Below are positions 54,143-63,304 of a DNA stretch of 63,304 bases, in pieces; the stretch's first letter is position 1, and each line of letters begins with the position of its first letter. Source of the stretch: Methylocystaceae bacterium. GTDB taxonomy: Bacteria > Pseudomonadota > Alphaproteobacteria > Rhizobiales > Beijerinckiaceae. The notes beneath the pieces are model-generated. The model ran no database searches, was not told the DNA's origin, and was given only the letters and a program-made list of their open reading frames with translations. The stretch covers positions 1 to 63,304 of the forward strand of contig WSXZ01000020.1 of assembly GCA_009773555.1 (NCBI GenBank), read 5' to 3'. A program made the position numbers and the translations under genes.

Positions 54143-54925
54143 ATGCGCCGACTGCATGGGTTTCTCGCTTTCTGTTGCCTGATTGTTTTGACGCTTGCGC
54201 CGCTGCGCGCGGCGACAGCCAGCGAAATCACCATCGCGGCGGCGTCCGATCTCAAATTCGCGTTGCAGGAAATCGTCTCCAACTTTCAAGCCGGCCATAA
54301 GGGCGACAAGGTCGACGTTGTTTACGGCTCTTCCGGCAAGCTGCAGACGCAGATCCGCGAGGGCGCCCCCTTCGACATTTTCTTCTCGGCCGACATCGCC
54401 TATGCGCGCGTGCTGCGCAAGGACGGCTTCGCGGCAACCGAGCCCACGCCTTATGCAGTGGGGCGACTGGTCCTGTGGAGCGCGACGCGCGACGCCTCGG
54501 CGATGCGCCTGGAGGATCTCGCCGATCCCAAGATCGGCAAGATCGCGATCGCCAATCCGGCGCATGCGCCTTACGGCAGATGCGCGGAACAAGCGCTTCG
54601 CGCCGCCGGCGTTTGGGACAGGGTGAAGGACAAGCTCGTGTTCGGCGAGAACATCTCTCAGGCGACGCAATACGCCGAGACTGGCGCCGCCGATGTCGCG
54701 CTGACGGCTCTTTCGATCGCTCTGAGCAAGCAGGCCGCGGACAGGGGCGGCTATTCCCTCGTTCCAGAGACGCTGCATTCACGACTCGAACAGGCCTATG
54801 TCGTGACGCGCCAGGGCGCCGACAAAGCTCTGGCGACGACCTTTCTCGACTATCTCAAGACCGGACAATCGCAGGCGATCCTGATAAAGTTCGGCTTCGC
54901 GCCCCCCGGCCAGGCCGCGCGGTAG
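54143..54925 (+). CDS. modA: Molybdate-binding periplasmic protein
   Basis: The solute receptor of the molybdate ABC importer. The 260-residue protein has a signal peptide (about 1-27, ending ATAS), EITIAAASDLKFALQEIV, VVYGSSGKLQTQIREGAPFDIFFSAD (oxyanion contacts) and IANPAHAPYGRCAEQALR. GGGAG precedes the ATG. First gene of modABC. In a methanotroph molybdate serves nitrogenase and formate dehydrogenase (general knowledge). Confidence 0.95.
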   Translation: MRRLHGFLAFCCLIVLTLAPLRAATASEITIAAASDLKFALQEIVSNFQAGHKGDKVDVVYGSSGKLQTQIREGAPFDIFFSADIAYARVLRKDGFAATEPTPYAVGRLVLWSATRDASAMRLEDLADPKIGKIAIANPAHAPYGRCAEQALRAAGVWDRVKDKLVFGENISQATQYAETGAADVALTALSIALSKQAADRGGYSLVPETLHSRLEQAYVVTRQGADKALATTFLDYLKTGQSQAILIKFGFAPPGQAAR

Positions 54926-55022
54926 GCCGTTCCGCCCGCCGCTCCGCTAAATGGAACGGGCGAAGGCTGACAGTCCTCCGCCTGTCGTAACCTTACCACC
55001 GCCGCATGGCGGCAGGTCTCGT

Positions 55023-55697
55023 ATGCCGACATCTGAAGATTTCGCGGCGATCTGGCTGACGCTCAAGCTCGCGACGATCGTCACCTTTCTGCTGCTCTTG
55101 ATCGGCGCGCCATTGGCATGGTGGCTGGCGCGGACGCGGTCCTGGCTCAAGGGTCCATTGGGCGCCGTCGTGGCGCTGCCGCTGGTTCTGCCGCCGACGG
55201 TGCTGGGCTTCTACCTGCTGCTGGCGATGGGCCCGCATGGACCCCTGGGCAGGCTCACGGCGTTCCTCGGCGTCGCGCCCTTGCCGTTCACCTTCGCCGG
55301 CCTCGTCGTGGCGTCGCTTTTTTACTCCCTGCCCTTCGTGGTGCAGCCGATTCAGAACGCTTTCGAGGCGATGGGCGATCGTCCGCTGGAAGCCGCCGCC
55401 ACCTTGCGCGCGAGCCCCATGGACGCTTTCTTCACGGTGGCGCTGCCGCTCGCCAGACCCGGTCTCGTCACCGCGGCGATCCTCGGCTTTGCGCATACGG
55501 TCGGTGAATTCGGCGTCGTTCTGATGATCGGCGGCGCCATTCCGGACAAAACGCGCGTGGTGTCGGTTCTGATCTATGACCAGGTCGAGTCGATGAACTA
55601 CGAGCGCGCACATTGGCTCGCGGGGGGCATGCTGCTGTTCAGTTTTTGTGTTCTCCTCGCGCTCTATGGGCGCCGACGGACCGGCCGCTATGGCTAA
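55023..55697 (+). CDS. modB: Molybdate ABC transporter permease
   Basis: A 224-residue inner-membrane permease with about five helices. The ATP-binding-protein contact loop is [25 protein letters not shown] (EAA motif), followed by [26 protein letters not shown], typical of ModB. The ATG at 55023 is 97 nt after modA. The end overlaps modC by 8 nt. Confidence 0.95.
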   Translation: MPTSEDFAAIWLTLKLATIVTFLLLLIGAPLAWWLARTRSWLKGPLGAVVALPLVLPPTVLGFYLLLAMGPHGPLGRLTAFLGVAPLPFTFAGLVVASLFYSLPFVVQPIQNAFEAMGDRPLEAAATLRASPMDAFFTVALPLARPGLVTAAILGFAHTVGEFGVVLMIGGAIPDKTRVVSVLIYDQVESMNYERAHWLAGGMLLFSFCVLLALYGRRRTGRYG

Positions 55698-56784
55698 CGG
55701 CGCCATCGCCGCGCGTTTCCGCCTCGCCTATCCCGGCTTCGCGCTCGACGTTGACCTGGAGCTGCCGGGACGCGGCGTCACGGCGCTCTTTGGCCCTTCC
55801 GGCTCCGGCAAGACCACCGCCCTGCGCTGCATGGCGGGGCTGGCGCGCGCGCCCGACGGGCTTCTCAAGATCGGCGGCGACGTCTGGCAAGACGAGGCGC
55901 GTGGCGTCTTCGTGCCGACGCATCGCCGCGCGCTCGGCATGGTGTTCCAGGACGCGAGCCTTTTTTCCCATCTGACCGTCAAAGGAAATCTCGACTATGG
56001 AATGACCCGCGCGCGCGTCACGGCGGCGGACGCAGGCCGCGACGCGCTGTGCGAAATGCTCGACATCGCCGCTCTGGCGGAGCGCTGGCCGGATACGCTT
56101 TCCGGCGGCGAGCGGCAGAGAGTGGCGATCGCCCGCGCCCTGCTGACGCGTCCGCAACTGCTGCTGATGGATGAGCCGCTGGCGTCGCTCGACGTGGCGC
56201 GCCGTCTCGACGTGTTGCCCTATCTCGAACGGCTGCGCGACGAACTCGATATCCCGATCATCTACGTCAGCCATGCGCCGGAAGAGGTCACGCGCATCGC
56301 CGACGAGGCCGTCGTGCTCGATCGCGGTCGCGTCGTCGCGCGCGGCGCGCCGCTCGACGTGCTGCCGAGCGCGAGCCGTCTTGTCGAAGGCGGCCGATTC
56401 GGCGTGGTCAACGCGCTCAAAGCGCGCGTCGTCGCCGTCGACGACGCTTACGGCGTCACGCGGCTCGCTCATCCGGCGGGCGAGATATTGATCGCTGCGC
56501 GTCTGACGACGCAGCGCGAGGCGCGCGTCGTCATGCGCGCGACAGACGTTGCGCTTGCGACATCCGAACCCCGCGACACCAGCGTGCGCACGATTTTGCG
56601 CGGCCGCATCGAGAAGATTGATACGACCGAGAGCGCCCTCGCCTTCGTCACGCTGACGCTCATCGGCGGCGACCGACTTGTCTCGGCAATCACGCGCCTC
56701 GCGCTCGACGAGTTGCGGCTGACCGTCGGCGCGGACGTATTCGCCCTGGTGAAATCGGTCGCTCTCGACGAGCGCGGTTTATAG
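55690..56784 (+). CDS. modC: Molybdate ABC transporter ATP-binding protein
   Basis: A 364-residue ATPase with Walker [10 protein letters not shown] (about 35), Q-loop VFQDASLF, signature [16 protein letters not shown] (about 137), Walker [13 protein letters not shown] and H-loop YVSHAPEEV. The C-terminal part (about 240-360) is the regulatory Mop/TOBE-type domain. It overlaps modB at its start and the convergent MgtC-like gene by 6 nt at its end. Confidence 0.95.
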   Translation: MANGAIAARFRLAYPGFALDVDLELPGRGVTALFGPSGSGKTTALRCMAGLARAPDGLLKIGGDVWQDEARGVFVPTHRRALGMVFQDASLFSHLTVKGNLDYGMTRARVTAADAGRDALCEMLDIAALAERWPDTLSGGERQRVAIARALLTRPQLLLMDEPLASLDVARRLDVLPYLERLRDELDIPIIYVSHAPEEVTRIADEAVVLDRGRVVARGAPLDVLPSASRLVEGGRFGVVNALKARVVAVDDAYGVTRLAHPAGEILIAARLTTQREARVVMRATDVALATSEPRDTSVRTILRGRIEKIDTTESALAFVTLTLIGGDRLVSAITRLALDELRLTVGADVFALVKSVALDERGL

Positions 56785-58065
56785 GCCTGCGAAGTCCGCC
56801 AACCACAACGCCGCGAGCGCGCCGGCGACGGCGAGAGCGGAAGCCGCGGCGAGTCTTTGGCCCATCGCGGCGCCGCCGATAACCCAGCCCATCACGACTT
56901 TCGACGCCGTATTCGACAGCAGCGCCAGCAGCACCGCTCCCGCCGCGGCCTTTATGCCGATCTCGGTTGCGCCGAGCCGCGCCATGGTCAGCCCGATCGC
57001 GTCAACGTCGACGATGCCGGAGATGGCCGCGAGGGCATAGGCGCCGGCGCTTCCGGCGAAATGAGTCGCGAGCCGCGAGAGGATCATCACGCTCGCGAGG
57101 AGCGCGCCGAATTTGAGCACCGCCATCAGATCCAGCGGATTGCCAACAGAAAAGCCGCGCGATTCTGCAGGCCGCTCGCTTCGTCGCAGGAGAAAGACTC
57201 CGGCGAGTGCAAAGAGCACGCCGCCCGCAACGACCGGCGGCGCCAAGCGCCACGCGAGCATCGGATTGATGACCGCGATGACGGCGATGATTCGCGGCGC
57301 CATCACCGCATTGGCGAAGATTGCGCCCGCCGCCGAAGCGCCAATCTGCGACGGATGTTCCCGCGCCAGCCGCGACATCGCCGCCGTCGCGGCCGTCGAC
57401 GAGGCCAGTCCTCCCGCCATTCCGGCGACCGCGACGCCGCGGCGGTAGCCGATGATTCGAACGGCGACGTAGCCCGCGAAGGAAATCACGCCGATCAGCA
57501 CGGTCATCAGCCACAATTCGAAAGGGTTCACCGCCTGCCACGGGTCAATGGCGCGATTCGGCAGAACGGGAAGCAGGATGAAGCTCATCGCCAGCAACGC
57601 CAGCCCGGAGCGCAGCTCGTCCCAGGTGATGCGCTTGACGAGGCCGTGGAGAAAAGCTTTGAGCGCCAGGATCGCCGTCGTCGCCACCGCTGCGGCGGCG
57701 GCCGCCTGTATGTCCCCAATCACGGCGAAAGCGCCGAGTGAAAAGGCGAGCGACGCCGCAACGACGGTCGTCGCGCCAAAGGTCTCATCATGGACATTTT
57801 CGCGATAGCGATAGACGCCGATCAACGCGCCGATGAAGACAAGCGTGATCGCCAACGCGACGACGCCGGCGCCGCCATAAGGCTGAACGATGGCGCCCCA
57901 TACGCCGCCGAGCAGTCCGGCGAGACCATGCGTGCGAAGACCGGCGGCGCGCTCGCCTTCCGACTCGTCACGTGACGTCCAGCCTCGTTCGAGACCAATG
58001 AGAAGACCGATCGCCAGGGCGATCGACAGTCTCTGAATCAGCTCGGCGGCGCTTAAATCGGGCAT
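56779..58065 (-). CDS. MgtC/SapB and DUF4010 family membrane protein
   Basis: A 428-residue polytopic protein. The N-terminal part has the MgtC/SapB signature RLSIALAIGLLIGLERGW and GLRTHGLAGLLGGVWG; the remainder is the DUF4010 part with about ten more helices (GMAGGLASSTAATAAMSRLAREH, NAVMAPRIIAVIAVINP). It may take part in ion or acid stress homeostasis, by analogy only. The ATG at 58065 lies 13 nt inside the end of the upstream gene; an in-frame start 14 codons earlier is less likely. Confidence 0.88.
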   Translation of the reverse strand: MPDLSAAELIQRLSIALAIGLLIGLERGWTSRDESEGERAAGLRTHGLAGLLGGVWGAIVQPYGGAGVVALAITLVFIGALIGVYRYRENVHDETFGATTVVAASLAFSLGAFAVIGDIQAAAAAAVATTAILALKAFLHGLVKRITWDELRSGLALLAMSFILLPVLPNRAIDPWQAVNPFELWLMTVLIGVISFAGYVAVRIIGYRRGVAVAGMAGGLASSTAATAAMSRLAREHPSQIGASAAGAIFANAVMAPRIIAVIAVINPMLAWRLAPPVVAGGVLFALAGVFLLRRSERPAESRGFSVGNPLDLMAVLKFGALLASVMILSRLATHFAGSAGAYALAAISGIVDVDAIGLTMARLGATEIGIKAAAGAVLLALLSNTASKVVMGWVIGGAAMGQRLAAASALAVAGALAALWLADFAGL

Positions 58066-58394
58066 TTGTTTTTCTTTTTGGCCGTTTTCTTTGTGGCGTG
58101 ACGCCAAGCCGTTTCAAGCGCGTCGCGCAACTCCGAGACATCCATCGCTGCGAGCAGAATCGTCGTCCATCCCTGCCGTCCCCAGGCGTTGGGAACGGGC
58201 GCAAAGGCTTGCGGCGCCATCATGGATTTGAACGCCTGTTCTTCGGGCGCCAGTTTCACATTGGCCGTCAGCCCGTCGGCGGCGAGAGTCGCGTAGATCC
58301 GCGCGACCTTAAAAGCAGTTCTGTCGAAATGCGGCGCTTCGCGCGTTCCCTCGAGAGACAGTGCGATGCGCCGGAAATCATGGCTGCTGGCCAT
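58053..58394 (-). CDS. MmcQ/YjbR family protein
   Basis: A 113-residue protein of the small YjbR/MmcQ family, predicted DNA-binding fold: FRRIALSLEGTREAPHFDRTAFKVARIYATLA, then KLAPEEQAFKSMMAP and WGRQGWTTILLAAMD, ending in a Lys-rich tail. Function unknown. It overlaps the start of the MgtC-like gene, so the two are probably co-translated, and is divergent from the aminotransferase. Confidence 0.87.
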   Translation of the reverse strand: MASSHDFRRIALSLEGTREAPHFDRTAFKVARIYATLAADGLTANVKLAPEEQAFKSMMAPQAFAPVPNAWGRQGWTTILLAAMDVSELRDALETAWRHATKKTAKKKNKCPI

Positions 58395-58496
58395 GTCTGC
58401 TCCATGAAAGGCCGGCGCGATGCGCGCCGCTCAAGATAATATGGCGCGCGGCGGCGAGAGCGTGCGCCTAACCGAGATTGGCAATAGAAGGCTCAT

Positions 58497-59654
58497 ATGC
58501 CCCTACCCCCATCCCGTCGCTCCCAAATCGCGCCTTTCATGGCGATGGACGTGCTGCGCGACGCGAAAGCCTTGGAGCGCGCCGGCCGCAGCATCATCCA
58601 TTTGGAGCTCGGCGAACCCGGGGTCGCCGCGCCGCGCCGCGTGCGCGAGGCCGCCGCCGAGTCGCTGCGTCACGGCTCGATCGGTTATGGCGAGGCGCTT
58701 GGCGACGCGCCGCTGCGCGCCCGCATCGCGCAGCACTATAGCGAGCGCTATGGCGTCGACGTCACGCCCGACCGCGTCATCGCCACGACAGGCTCATCCG
58801 GCGGCTTTCTGCTCGCCTTCCTCGCGGCATTCGACCCAGGAGCGAGGATCGCCGTCACCGCGCCTGGCTATCCGGCCTATGCGAACATCCTTTCCGCGCT
58901 CGGCTTGGAGCCAGTCCTGCTCGAAATCGGCGAAGAGACGCGCTTTGCGCCCACCGCGGCGATGCTGGAAGCGGCCCATCGCGACAGGAAACTTCACGGC
59001 GCGCTCTTCATGAGTCCCGCCAATCCGACCGGCGCGATGATCGCGCGCGATGAATTAGCGCGGATCTGCGCCTTCTGCGACGAAGCCGAAATCGTTCTCG
59101 TCTCCGACGAGATCTATCACGGACTCGAATATGAGATGCGCGCGGAGACCGCGCTGCGATTCTCGCAACGCGCCCTGGTCATCAATTCCTTCTCGAAATA
59201 TTACGCGATGACCGGATGGCGGCTCGGGTGGCTCGTCGCGCCGCCCGAATTGATGCGTCCGCTCGAGCGCTTGCAGCAGTCGCTCGCGATCTGCGCCCCG
59301 ACTCTGTCGCAGCGGGCAGCGCTCGCCGCTTTCGACGCGGGCGACGAACTGGAGGCGAACCGCGCCGCCTATGCGCGAAACCGGGCGCTTTTGCTCGACC
59401 GGCTTCCCAAACTGGGATTGGACAATTTCGCCCCGCCCGACGGCGCTTTTTACATCTACGCCGACATCTCGCGTTTCACCGAAGATTCGATCGGGTTCTG
59501 TCGGCGGATGTTGCACGAGGCCGGCGTCGCGACGACGCCCGGCCTCGATTTTGATCCGCGCCGCGGCGCAAAAACGCTGCGGTTTTCTTACGCCGGGCCG
59601 GAGGCGGACGTGCGCGAGGGCCTCGCCCGCCTAGAAGCCTGGCTGCGGCCCTGA
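58497..59654 (+). CDS. Class I/II pyridoxal-phosphate aminotransferase
   Basis: A 385-residue fold-type I aminotransferase: IHLELGEPGVAAPRRV, GYGEALGDAPLRARIAQHY, TTGSSGGFLLAFLAAF, SPANPTGAM, VSDEIYHGLEY (Asp for pyridine N) and SFSKYYAMTGWRLGWLV (Schiff-base Lys and phosphate-binding Arg). It resembles aspartate/aromatic aminotransferase homologues, but the substrate cannot be fixed. It converges on rne, with tandem hairpins between. Confidence 0.9.
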   Translation: MPLPPSRRSQIAPFMAMDVLRDAKALERAGRSIIHLELGEPGVAAPRRVREAAAESLRHGSIGYGEALGDAPLRARIAQHYSERYGVDVTPDRVIATTGSSGGFLLAFLAAFDPGARIAVTAPGYPAYANILSALGLEPVLLEIGEETRFAPTAAMLEAAHRDRKLHGALFMSPANPTGAMIARDELARICAFCDEAEIVLVSDEIYHGLEYEMRAETALRFSQRALVINSFSKYYAMTGWRLGWLVAPPELMRPLERLQQSLAICAPTLSQRAALAAFDAGDELEANRAAYARNRALLLDRLPKLGLDNFAPPDGAFYIYADISRFTEDSIGFCRRMLHEAGVATTPGLDFDPRRGAKTLRFSYAGPEADVREGLARLEAWLRP

Positions 59655-59655
59655 A

Positions 59656-59762
59656 GCAGGTTCCAAAAAAGTCGACGGACTTTTTCGATGGAACCTGCTC
59701 CAGCGTTTGACTTTGAGCGATTCCTTTTCGATCACACGAGTCCGTGTGATCGGGAAGCGCTC
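59656..59762. repeat. Tandem hairpins between aminotransferase and rne genes
   Basis: Hairpin 1: GCAGGTTCC (59656-59664) and GGAACCTGC (59690-59698), with inner AAAAAGTC-GACG-GACTTTTT. Hairpin 2: GATCACAC (59730-59737) and GTGTGATC (59744-59751), extended by GAGCG (59715-59719) and CGCTC (59758-59762); the last arm reaches into the rne stop codon. The pair resembles intergenic repeats of Rhizobiales and may terminate both converging genes. Confidence 0.75.
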
Positions 59763-62700
59763 TAACTTCCGAAAGGCGTGCGCACGCGCTGCCACCAGCC
59801 GCCCTTCTTCGGGCGGTCGGGGTCCGCTTGCGTAATGACCACTTCCGTGGGCTCGCGCGGGGCGACCGGCTGCGGGGCGGGCTCGGGCGTCGGCGCCGCC
59901 TGAGGCGGAGCGATCTGGGCGATTGGCTCGCTTGAGCGCACTTGGGAGAGCGGCTGGGAGGGCGGCGCAATCTCGGCGCCGTTTACCGGCGGCGGCGCCG
60001 GCAAGGGCTCCGGGTAGTCCGGCATCTGCGCCCCACGCGGAGAGATCAGCGCCTCAGCGTCCTCTCCACCCTCGTCGAGCGCGAAGACTGCGGAAGGATC
60101 CTTGAATTCCTCGGCCAAGGGGGCGGATCGCCGCCAACGGCCAGGACCGCGATCTGAACCGCGATCTGGGCCGCGGCCGCCGCCGCGTCTGCCGCCGCGG
60201 CGATCAGGCCGTTCCTCGGCGGGGGCCGGCGCGCCCTCAATCGCCGCCATGAGCGCAAGGCCTTCATCGGACGGCTGCTCGGCGCCGGGCGGCAAGGGTT
60301 CGCCGCCCTGTGCGCCGCCGCCACGGCCTCGACGACGGCGACGGCGACGGCCGCGCGATGCGTCTTCTTCCGCGCCCAAGCGCGATCGTTCGCCGTTCTC
60401 GTCACGCTGGTCGCCGTTCGACTCGACGGTTTCCTCTTCCACCTCGATGATTTCGCCGCCGATCACATCTTCCGGCGCCTCCTCCTCAAGAGGTTCGGCG
60501 CGCAGCGAATCGACCCGCAGAGGCGCGTCGCGCTGCGAAACGCGCGGACCGGTCGCGAGTTCTCCGCGCTCGAGCGCATGATAGGTCGCGCCCGTCAGCG
60601 TATCGTCGGCGGCCACAGTGATGTGGACGCCGAAGCGGCGCTCCAGCTCCTGCAAATGGGCGCGCTTCTGGTTGAGGATGTAGAGCGCCACCACTGCGCG
60701 GGTGCGCAGCGTCACGTCATGCGCGGCGCTCTTGACCAGCGCTTCTTCCAGCACGCGCAGCACGTGCAGCGCGACGGAAGCGGTGGAGCGCACGTGACCG
60801 GCGCCAAGGCAATGCGGACATGGCACTGTCGAGCCTTCAACGACGCCCGCGCGGATGCGCTGGCGCGACATTTCGAGCAAGCCGAAATGCGAGATGCGGC
60901 CGACCTGAATGCGGGCGCGGTCGTTTTTCAGCGCGTCCTTGAGGCGTCGCTCAACAGCGCGATTGTTGCGACTCTCCTCCATGTCGATGAAGTCGACGAC
61001 GATCAGCCCCGCGAGATCGCGCAGTCGCAACTGCCGCGCGACTTCGTCCGCGGCTTCGAGATTGGTGCGAACCGCCGTGTCCTCGATATTGTGCTCGCGC
61101 GTCGAACGTCCCGAGTTCACGTCGATGGCGACCAAGGCCTCGGTCTGGTTGATAACCAGATAGCCGCCCGACTTCAGCGTGACATGATTGGAGAACATCG
61201 CATCGAGCTGCGCCTCGACGCCGCTCTCGGCGAAGATCGGAAAGGCCTCGCGATGCAGGCGCACGTTCTTGGCGTGGCTCGGCATCAGCATGCGCATGAA
61301 GTCTTTGGCCTCGCGATAGGCGTCTTCGCCGGAGACGACGACTTCCTCGACGTCGCGCCCATAAAGATCGCGAATCGCCCGCTTGATGAGCGAGCCTTCC
61401 TCATAGACGAGGGTCGGCGCCGCGGAACGCAGGGTCAATTCGCGCACGCTCTCCCACAGCCGCAGCAGATATTCGAAATCGCGCTTGACCTCCTGCTTGG
61501 TCCGCGTCGCGCCGGCCGTTCGCAGGATGACGCCCATCCCCTCCGGCACTTCGAGATCATGCACGATCTCCTTCAACCGCTTGCGGTCCGCGCCGTCGGT
61601 GATCTTGCGCGAAATGCCCCCGCCACGGGCGGTGTTGGGCATGAGCACGGAATAACGGCCGGCGAGCGAGAGATAGGTGGTGAGGGCGGCGCCCTTGTTG
61701 CCGCGTTCTTCCTTGACGACCTGAACGAGCAGCACCTGGCGGCGCTTAATGACCTCTTGAATCTTGTACTGGCGACGGGCGCGCGGCGCGCGATAGGGCG
61801 CTTCGTCCATCGCATCCCCGCCGATGTGCTCGACGTGATCGTCCTCGTCGTCGTGCTCTTCCTCGTCATGCTCCTCAGCCGGGGCGTTGACGCGGGCGTT
61901 GACCTCAGCCGTTTCGCCTTCCGAATCTTCGCGGGCGCGTTCCCGCGCCTCGTCGCGCTCGTCCTGGCGGCGCGCTTTCAGTTCGTGGTCAGGCTCCGGC
62001 GCCTCGAGGACAAACTCCTCGGCTTCGCCGGTCTCGACCGAACCGAAACCGGCCGGATCTATGGAAATCTGCTCATGCTGCGCCCTAGCGCTCGGTTGAT
62101 CGCCCGCCTCGGCCTCAACGTCCGCGCTCTCTGACCTAAACTCGGCGGCGTCGGCGTTCCCGGCGTCAGGCTCTTCCGCCGCTCCGACGTCTTGACCACT
62201 CGATTCGGTCCCGACGGCCGCTGGCGGAGCTTCAAGACCTTCTTGCGACTCAGCTTGGAGCGCGAACTCCGGCGCGGATTCAGACCGTTCCTCAGCCGAT
62301 TCGGCGAAGCCGGTTTCGGCCTGATCCTCAATGACGATCGGCGAAGCGCCCGCGTCGTCGAGGGGCTCGCTCGTCACCGCCTCGTCGGCGCTCGCACGCT
62401 TCTCGGCGCCCTCGTGTTGGCGGCGGCGCGAACGGCGCCCGCGACCATGCGGAACGCGCTCTTCCTCGTCGGCCTGCTGATGGGCGCGGCTCTCTTCCTC
62501 GAGCAGCGCCTGACGGTCGGCGACGGGGATTTGATAGTAGTCAGGGTGAATTTCGGCGAAGGCCAGAAAGCCGTGACGATTTCCGCCATAGTCGACGAAA
62601 GCGGCCTGAAGGGACGGCTCAACCCGCGTGACCTTCGCGAGATAAATGTTGCCGCGCAGGGGTTTTTTGTCAGCAGCCTCGAAATCGAATTCCTGAACGC

Positions 62701-62770
62701 GGCTTCCACGTAGAACGACTACGCGGGTCTCCTCCGGATGGGAGGCGTCGATGAGCATCTTGTTAGCCAT
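59762..62770 (-). CDS. rne: Ribonuclease E
   Basis: The main mRNA-decay endonuclease. The 1002-residue protein begins ANKMLIDASHPEETRVVVL and has the S1 domain (KPLRGNIYLAKVTRVEPSLQAAFVDYG, about 37-63) interrupted by a long acidic insert (about 90-350), typical of alphaproteobacteria. The catalytic Asp residues lie in VAIDVNSG (about 548) and VVDFIDM (about 593), and the zinc-link is CPHC (about 650). The C-terminal third is Arg/Gly/Pro-rich low complexity. The ATG at 62770 matches relatives; a longer frame to 63037 is rejected. Confidence 0.95.
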   Translation of the reverse strand: MANKMLIDASHPEETRVVVLRGSRVQEFDFEAADKKPLRGNIYLAKVTRVEPSLQAAFVDYGGNRHGFLAFAEIHPDYYQIPVADRQALLEEESRAHQQADEEERVPHGRGRRSRRRQHEGAEKRASADEAVTSEPLDDAGASPIVIEDQAETGFAESAEERSESAPEFALQAESQEGLEAPPAAVGTESSGQDVGAAEEPDAGNADAAEFRSESADVEAEAGDQPSARAQHEQISIDPAGFGSVETGEAEEFVLEAPEPDHELKARRQDERDEARERAREDSEGETAEVNARVNAPAEEHDEEEHDDEDDHVEHIGGDAMDEAPYRAPRARRQYKIQEVIKRRQVLLVQVVKEERGNKGAALTTYLSLAGRYSVLMPNTARGGGISRKITDGADRKRLKEIVHDLEVPEGMGVILRTAGATRTKQEVKRDFEYLLRLWESVRELTLRSAAPTLVYEEGSLIKRAIRDLYGRDVEEVVVSGEDAYREAKDFMRMLMPSHAKNVRLHREAFPIFAESGVEAQLDAMFSNHVTLKSGGYLVINQTEALVAIDVNSGRSTREHNIEDTAVRTNLEAADEVARQLRLRDLAGLIVVDFIDMEESRNNRAVERRLKDALKNDRARIQVGRISHFGLLEMSRQRIRAGVVEGSTVPCPHCLGAGHVRSTASVALHVLRVLEEALVKSAAHDVTLRTRAVVALYILNQKRAHLQELERRFGVHITVAADDTLTGATYHALERGELATGPRVSQRDAPLRVDSLRAEPLEEEAPEDVIGGEIIEVEEETVESNGDQRDENGERSRLGAEEDASRGRRRRRRRGRGGGAQGGEPLPPGAEQPSDEGLALMAAIEGAPAPAEERPDRRGGRRGGGRGPDRGSDRGPGRWRRSAPLAEEFKDPSAVFALDEGGEDAEALISPRGAQMPDYPEPLPAPPPVNGAEIAPPSQPLSQVRSSEPIAQIAPPQAAPTPEPAPQPVAPREPTEVVITQADPDRPKKGGWWQRVRTPFGS

Positions 62771-63304
62771 GGGGGACTCTTCTGCGGCGTCGCGCGCAAT
62801 AACGCCGACGGGGCAAGCCTGAGTCCTCGAGGGGACTCGGCGACCGCTCTTTGGCGCATCCTGACGGCGCGAACGCTTCTTGTGAGGATAAGGGAGACAG
62901 GCCTGAGACCTGCGATACGCTTGCCGGCTTGGGAGCCGGCGGGACAACGCGCATCGCGCCTCGTCCCCGTGAAATGACGAACGAGCCAAGAGGACATGTT
63001 TTTTGCGAGGCTGCGCCCTTCCGCGCGGACAAGCCACACGGAGGAAACGACTGCTCTCGCGCCTATCACGGTCCTGGCCATGAGATCGTCAAAAAACCTT
63101 TCGCACCGCCAAGTGGCGGCGACCAAACGTCACGACCTGCACGGGGCGGCGTAACGGAAAGCAACTGTCCGAAATTCTGTTGGCTCGACTTGACGGCCGC
63201 ATTTTACGGCAAATATCGCGCCGCAGAATTCCGCAGCTATCTCCTTACATATCGGTCGAAGTCGGCCGGTGCAAGCGCCGGCTCGGCTATTCACCGAAAA
63301 ATTC
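62771..63304 (-). promoter_or_regulatory. Long upstream region of rne, no gene seen
   Basis: These 534 nt to the window edge contain no supported gene. Stems visible include GAGTCC-TCGAGG-GGACTC (62821-62838) and GCCGGC-TTGGGA-GCCGGC (62923-62940). RNase E is known in enterobacteria to autoregulate through a long structured 5' leader; a similar leader here is possible but unproven. No promoter could be assigned with confidence. Confidence 0.35.

Noticed and set aside
59656-59762. CRISPR repeat
   Set aside because: Only two different hairpins, no regular spacing or spacers.
62771-63037. 89-residue N-terminal extension of RNase E
   Set aside because: The extension is Arg/Cys-rich and unlike any RNase E; relatives start at MANKMLIDA, which has its own ATG at 62770.

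Overview
The window comes from a high-GC alphaproteobacterium, most likely a type II methanotroph of the Methylocystis/Methylosinus group. Four things point there: an unmistakable PmoC (particulate methane monooxygenase subunit C) homologue, a pyrophosphate-dependent phosphofructokinase, a Rhizobiales-type cys operon (ferredoxin, DUF2849, cysI, DUF934, cysH, cysD, cysN), and typical alphaproteobacterial genes (gapR, bpt, yqgE next to a DsbD-alpha-like gene, modABC). All calls come from reading the sequence; no database search was run.

Layout. 0-2.4 kb: the 3' end of hisG, then an AT-rich island with an unknown membrane protein, a DUF2513 protein and a small coiled-coil/basic protein, enclosed by inverted composite palindromic repeats. 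2.4-7.6 kb: a histone-deacetylase-like protein with a Tat-type leader, a C-terminally clipped Ada, two unknown proteins, hemW and a GNAT. 7.7-13.4 kb: an orphan, divergent pmoC with a small DUF2946-like copper-associated protein, aroC, and polA broken by an internal deletion. 13.5-19.8 kb: the assimilatory sulfate reduction operon, ending in a cysN fused to a DUF2061 membrane domain. 20-24.7 kb: two tandem ParA-like ATPases, an aldo/keto reductase, a GNAT, yqgE and a DsbD-alpha-like gene. 24.7-30.4 kb: a tightly overlapping seven-gene lipid/glycolipid cluster (ACP, ketosynthase, two hot-dog dehydratases, SDR, ceramide-glucosyltransferase-like GT, second GT2). 30.6-41 kb: an orphan methylmalonyl-CoA mutase small subunit, an L,D-transpeptidase, bpt, an RDD protein, gapR, an APH/AAA fusion, an alcohol dehydrogenase, a polysaccharide deacetylase and a frameshifted DUF1036 gene. 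41-51 kb: secA, a PPi-phosphofructokinase, clpX, lon, hupB and tRNA-Val. 51-63.3 kb: a ClpP-like secreted protein, a frameshifted propionyl-CoA carboxylase beta gene, a candidate ncRNA, trxA, modABC, an MgtC/DUF4010 protein, an aminotransferase and rne with a long leader.

Most notable observations: (1) the orphan PmoC has lost two of the three ligands of the CuC site (Asp to Thr, His to Asn) but keeps all three CuD ligands; (2) three conserved genes (polA, a DUF1036 gene, pccB), and perhaps ada, each lack a stretch of roughly 40-50 nt, which is either a systematic assembly artefact or real decay, and in polA the downstream part has its own good ribosome binding site; (3) the ACP-to-glycosyltransferase cluster looks like a self-contained lipid assembly line; (4) the repeat-bounded AT-rich island carries genes of unknown function; (5) a promoter-to-terminator noncoding transcript is predicted upstream of trxA. 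No CRISPR array, insertion sequence or prophage was recognised.
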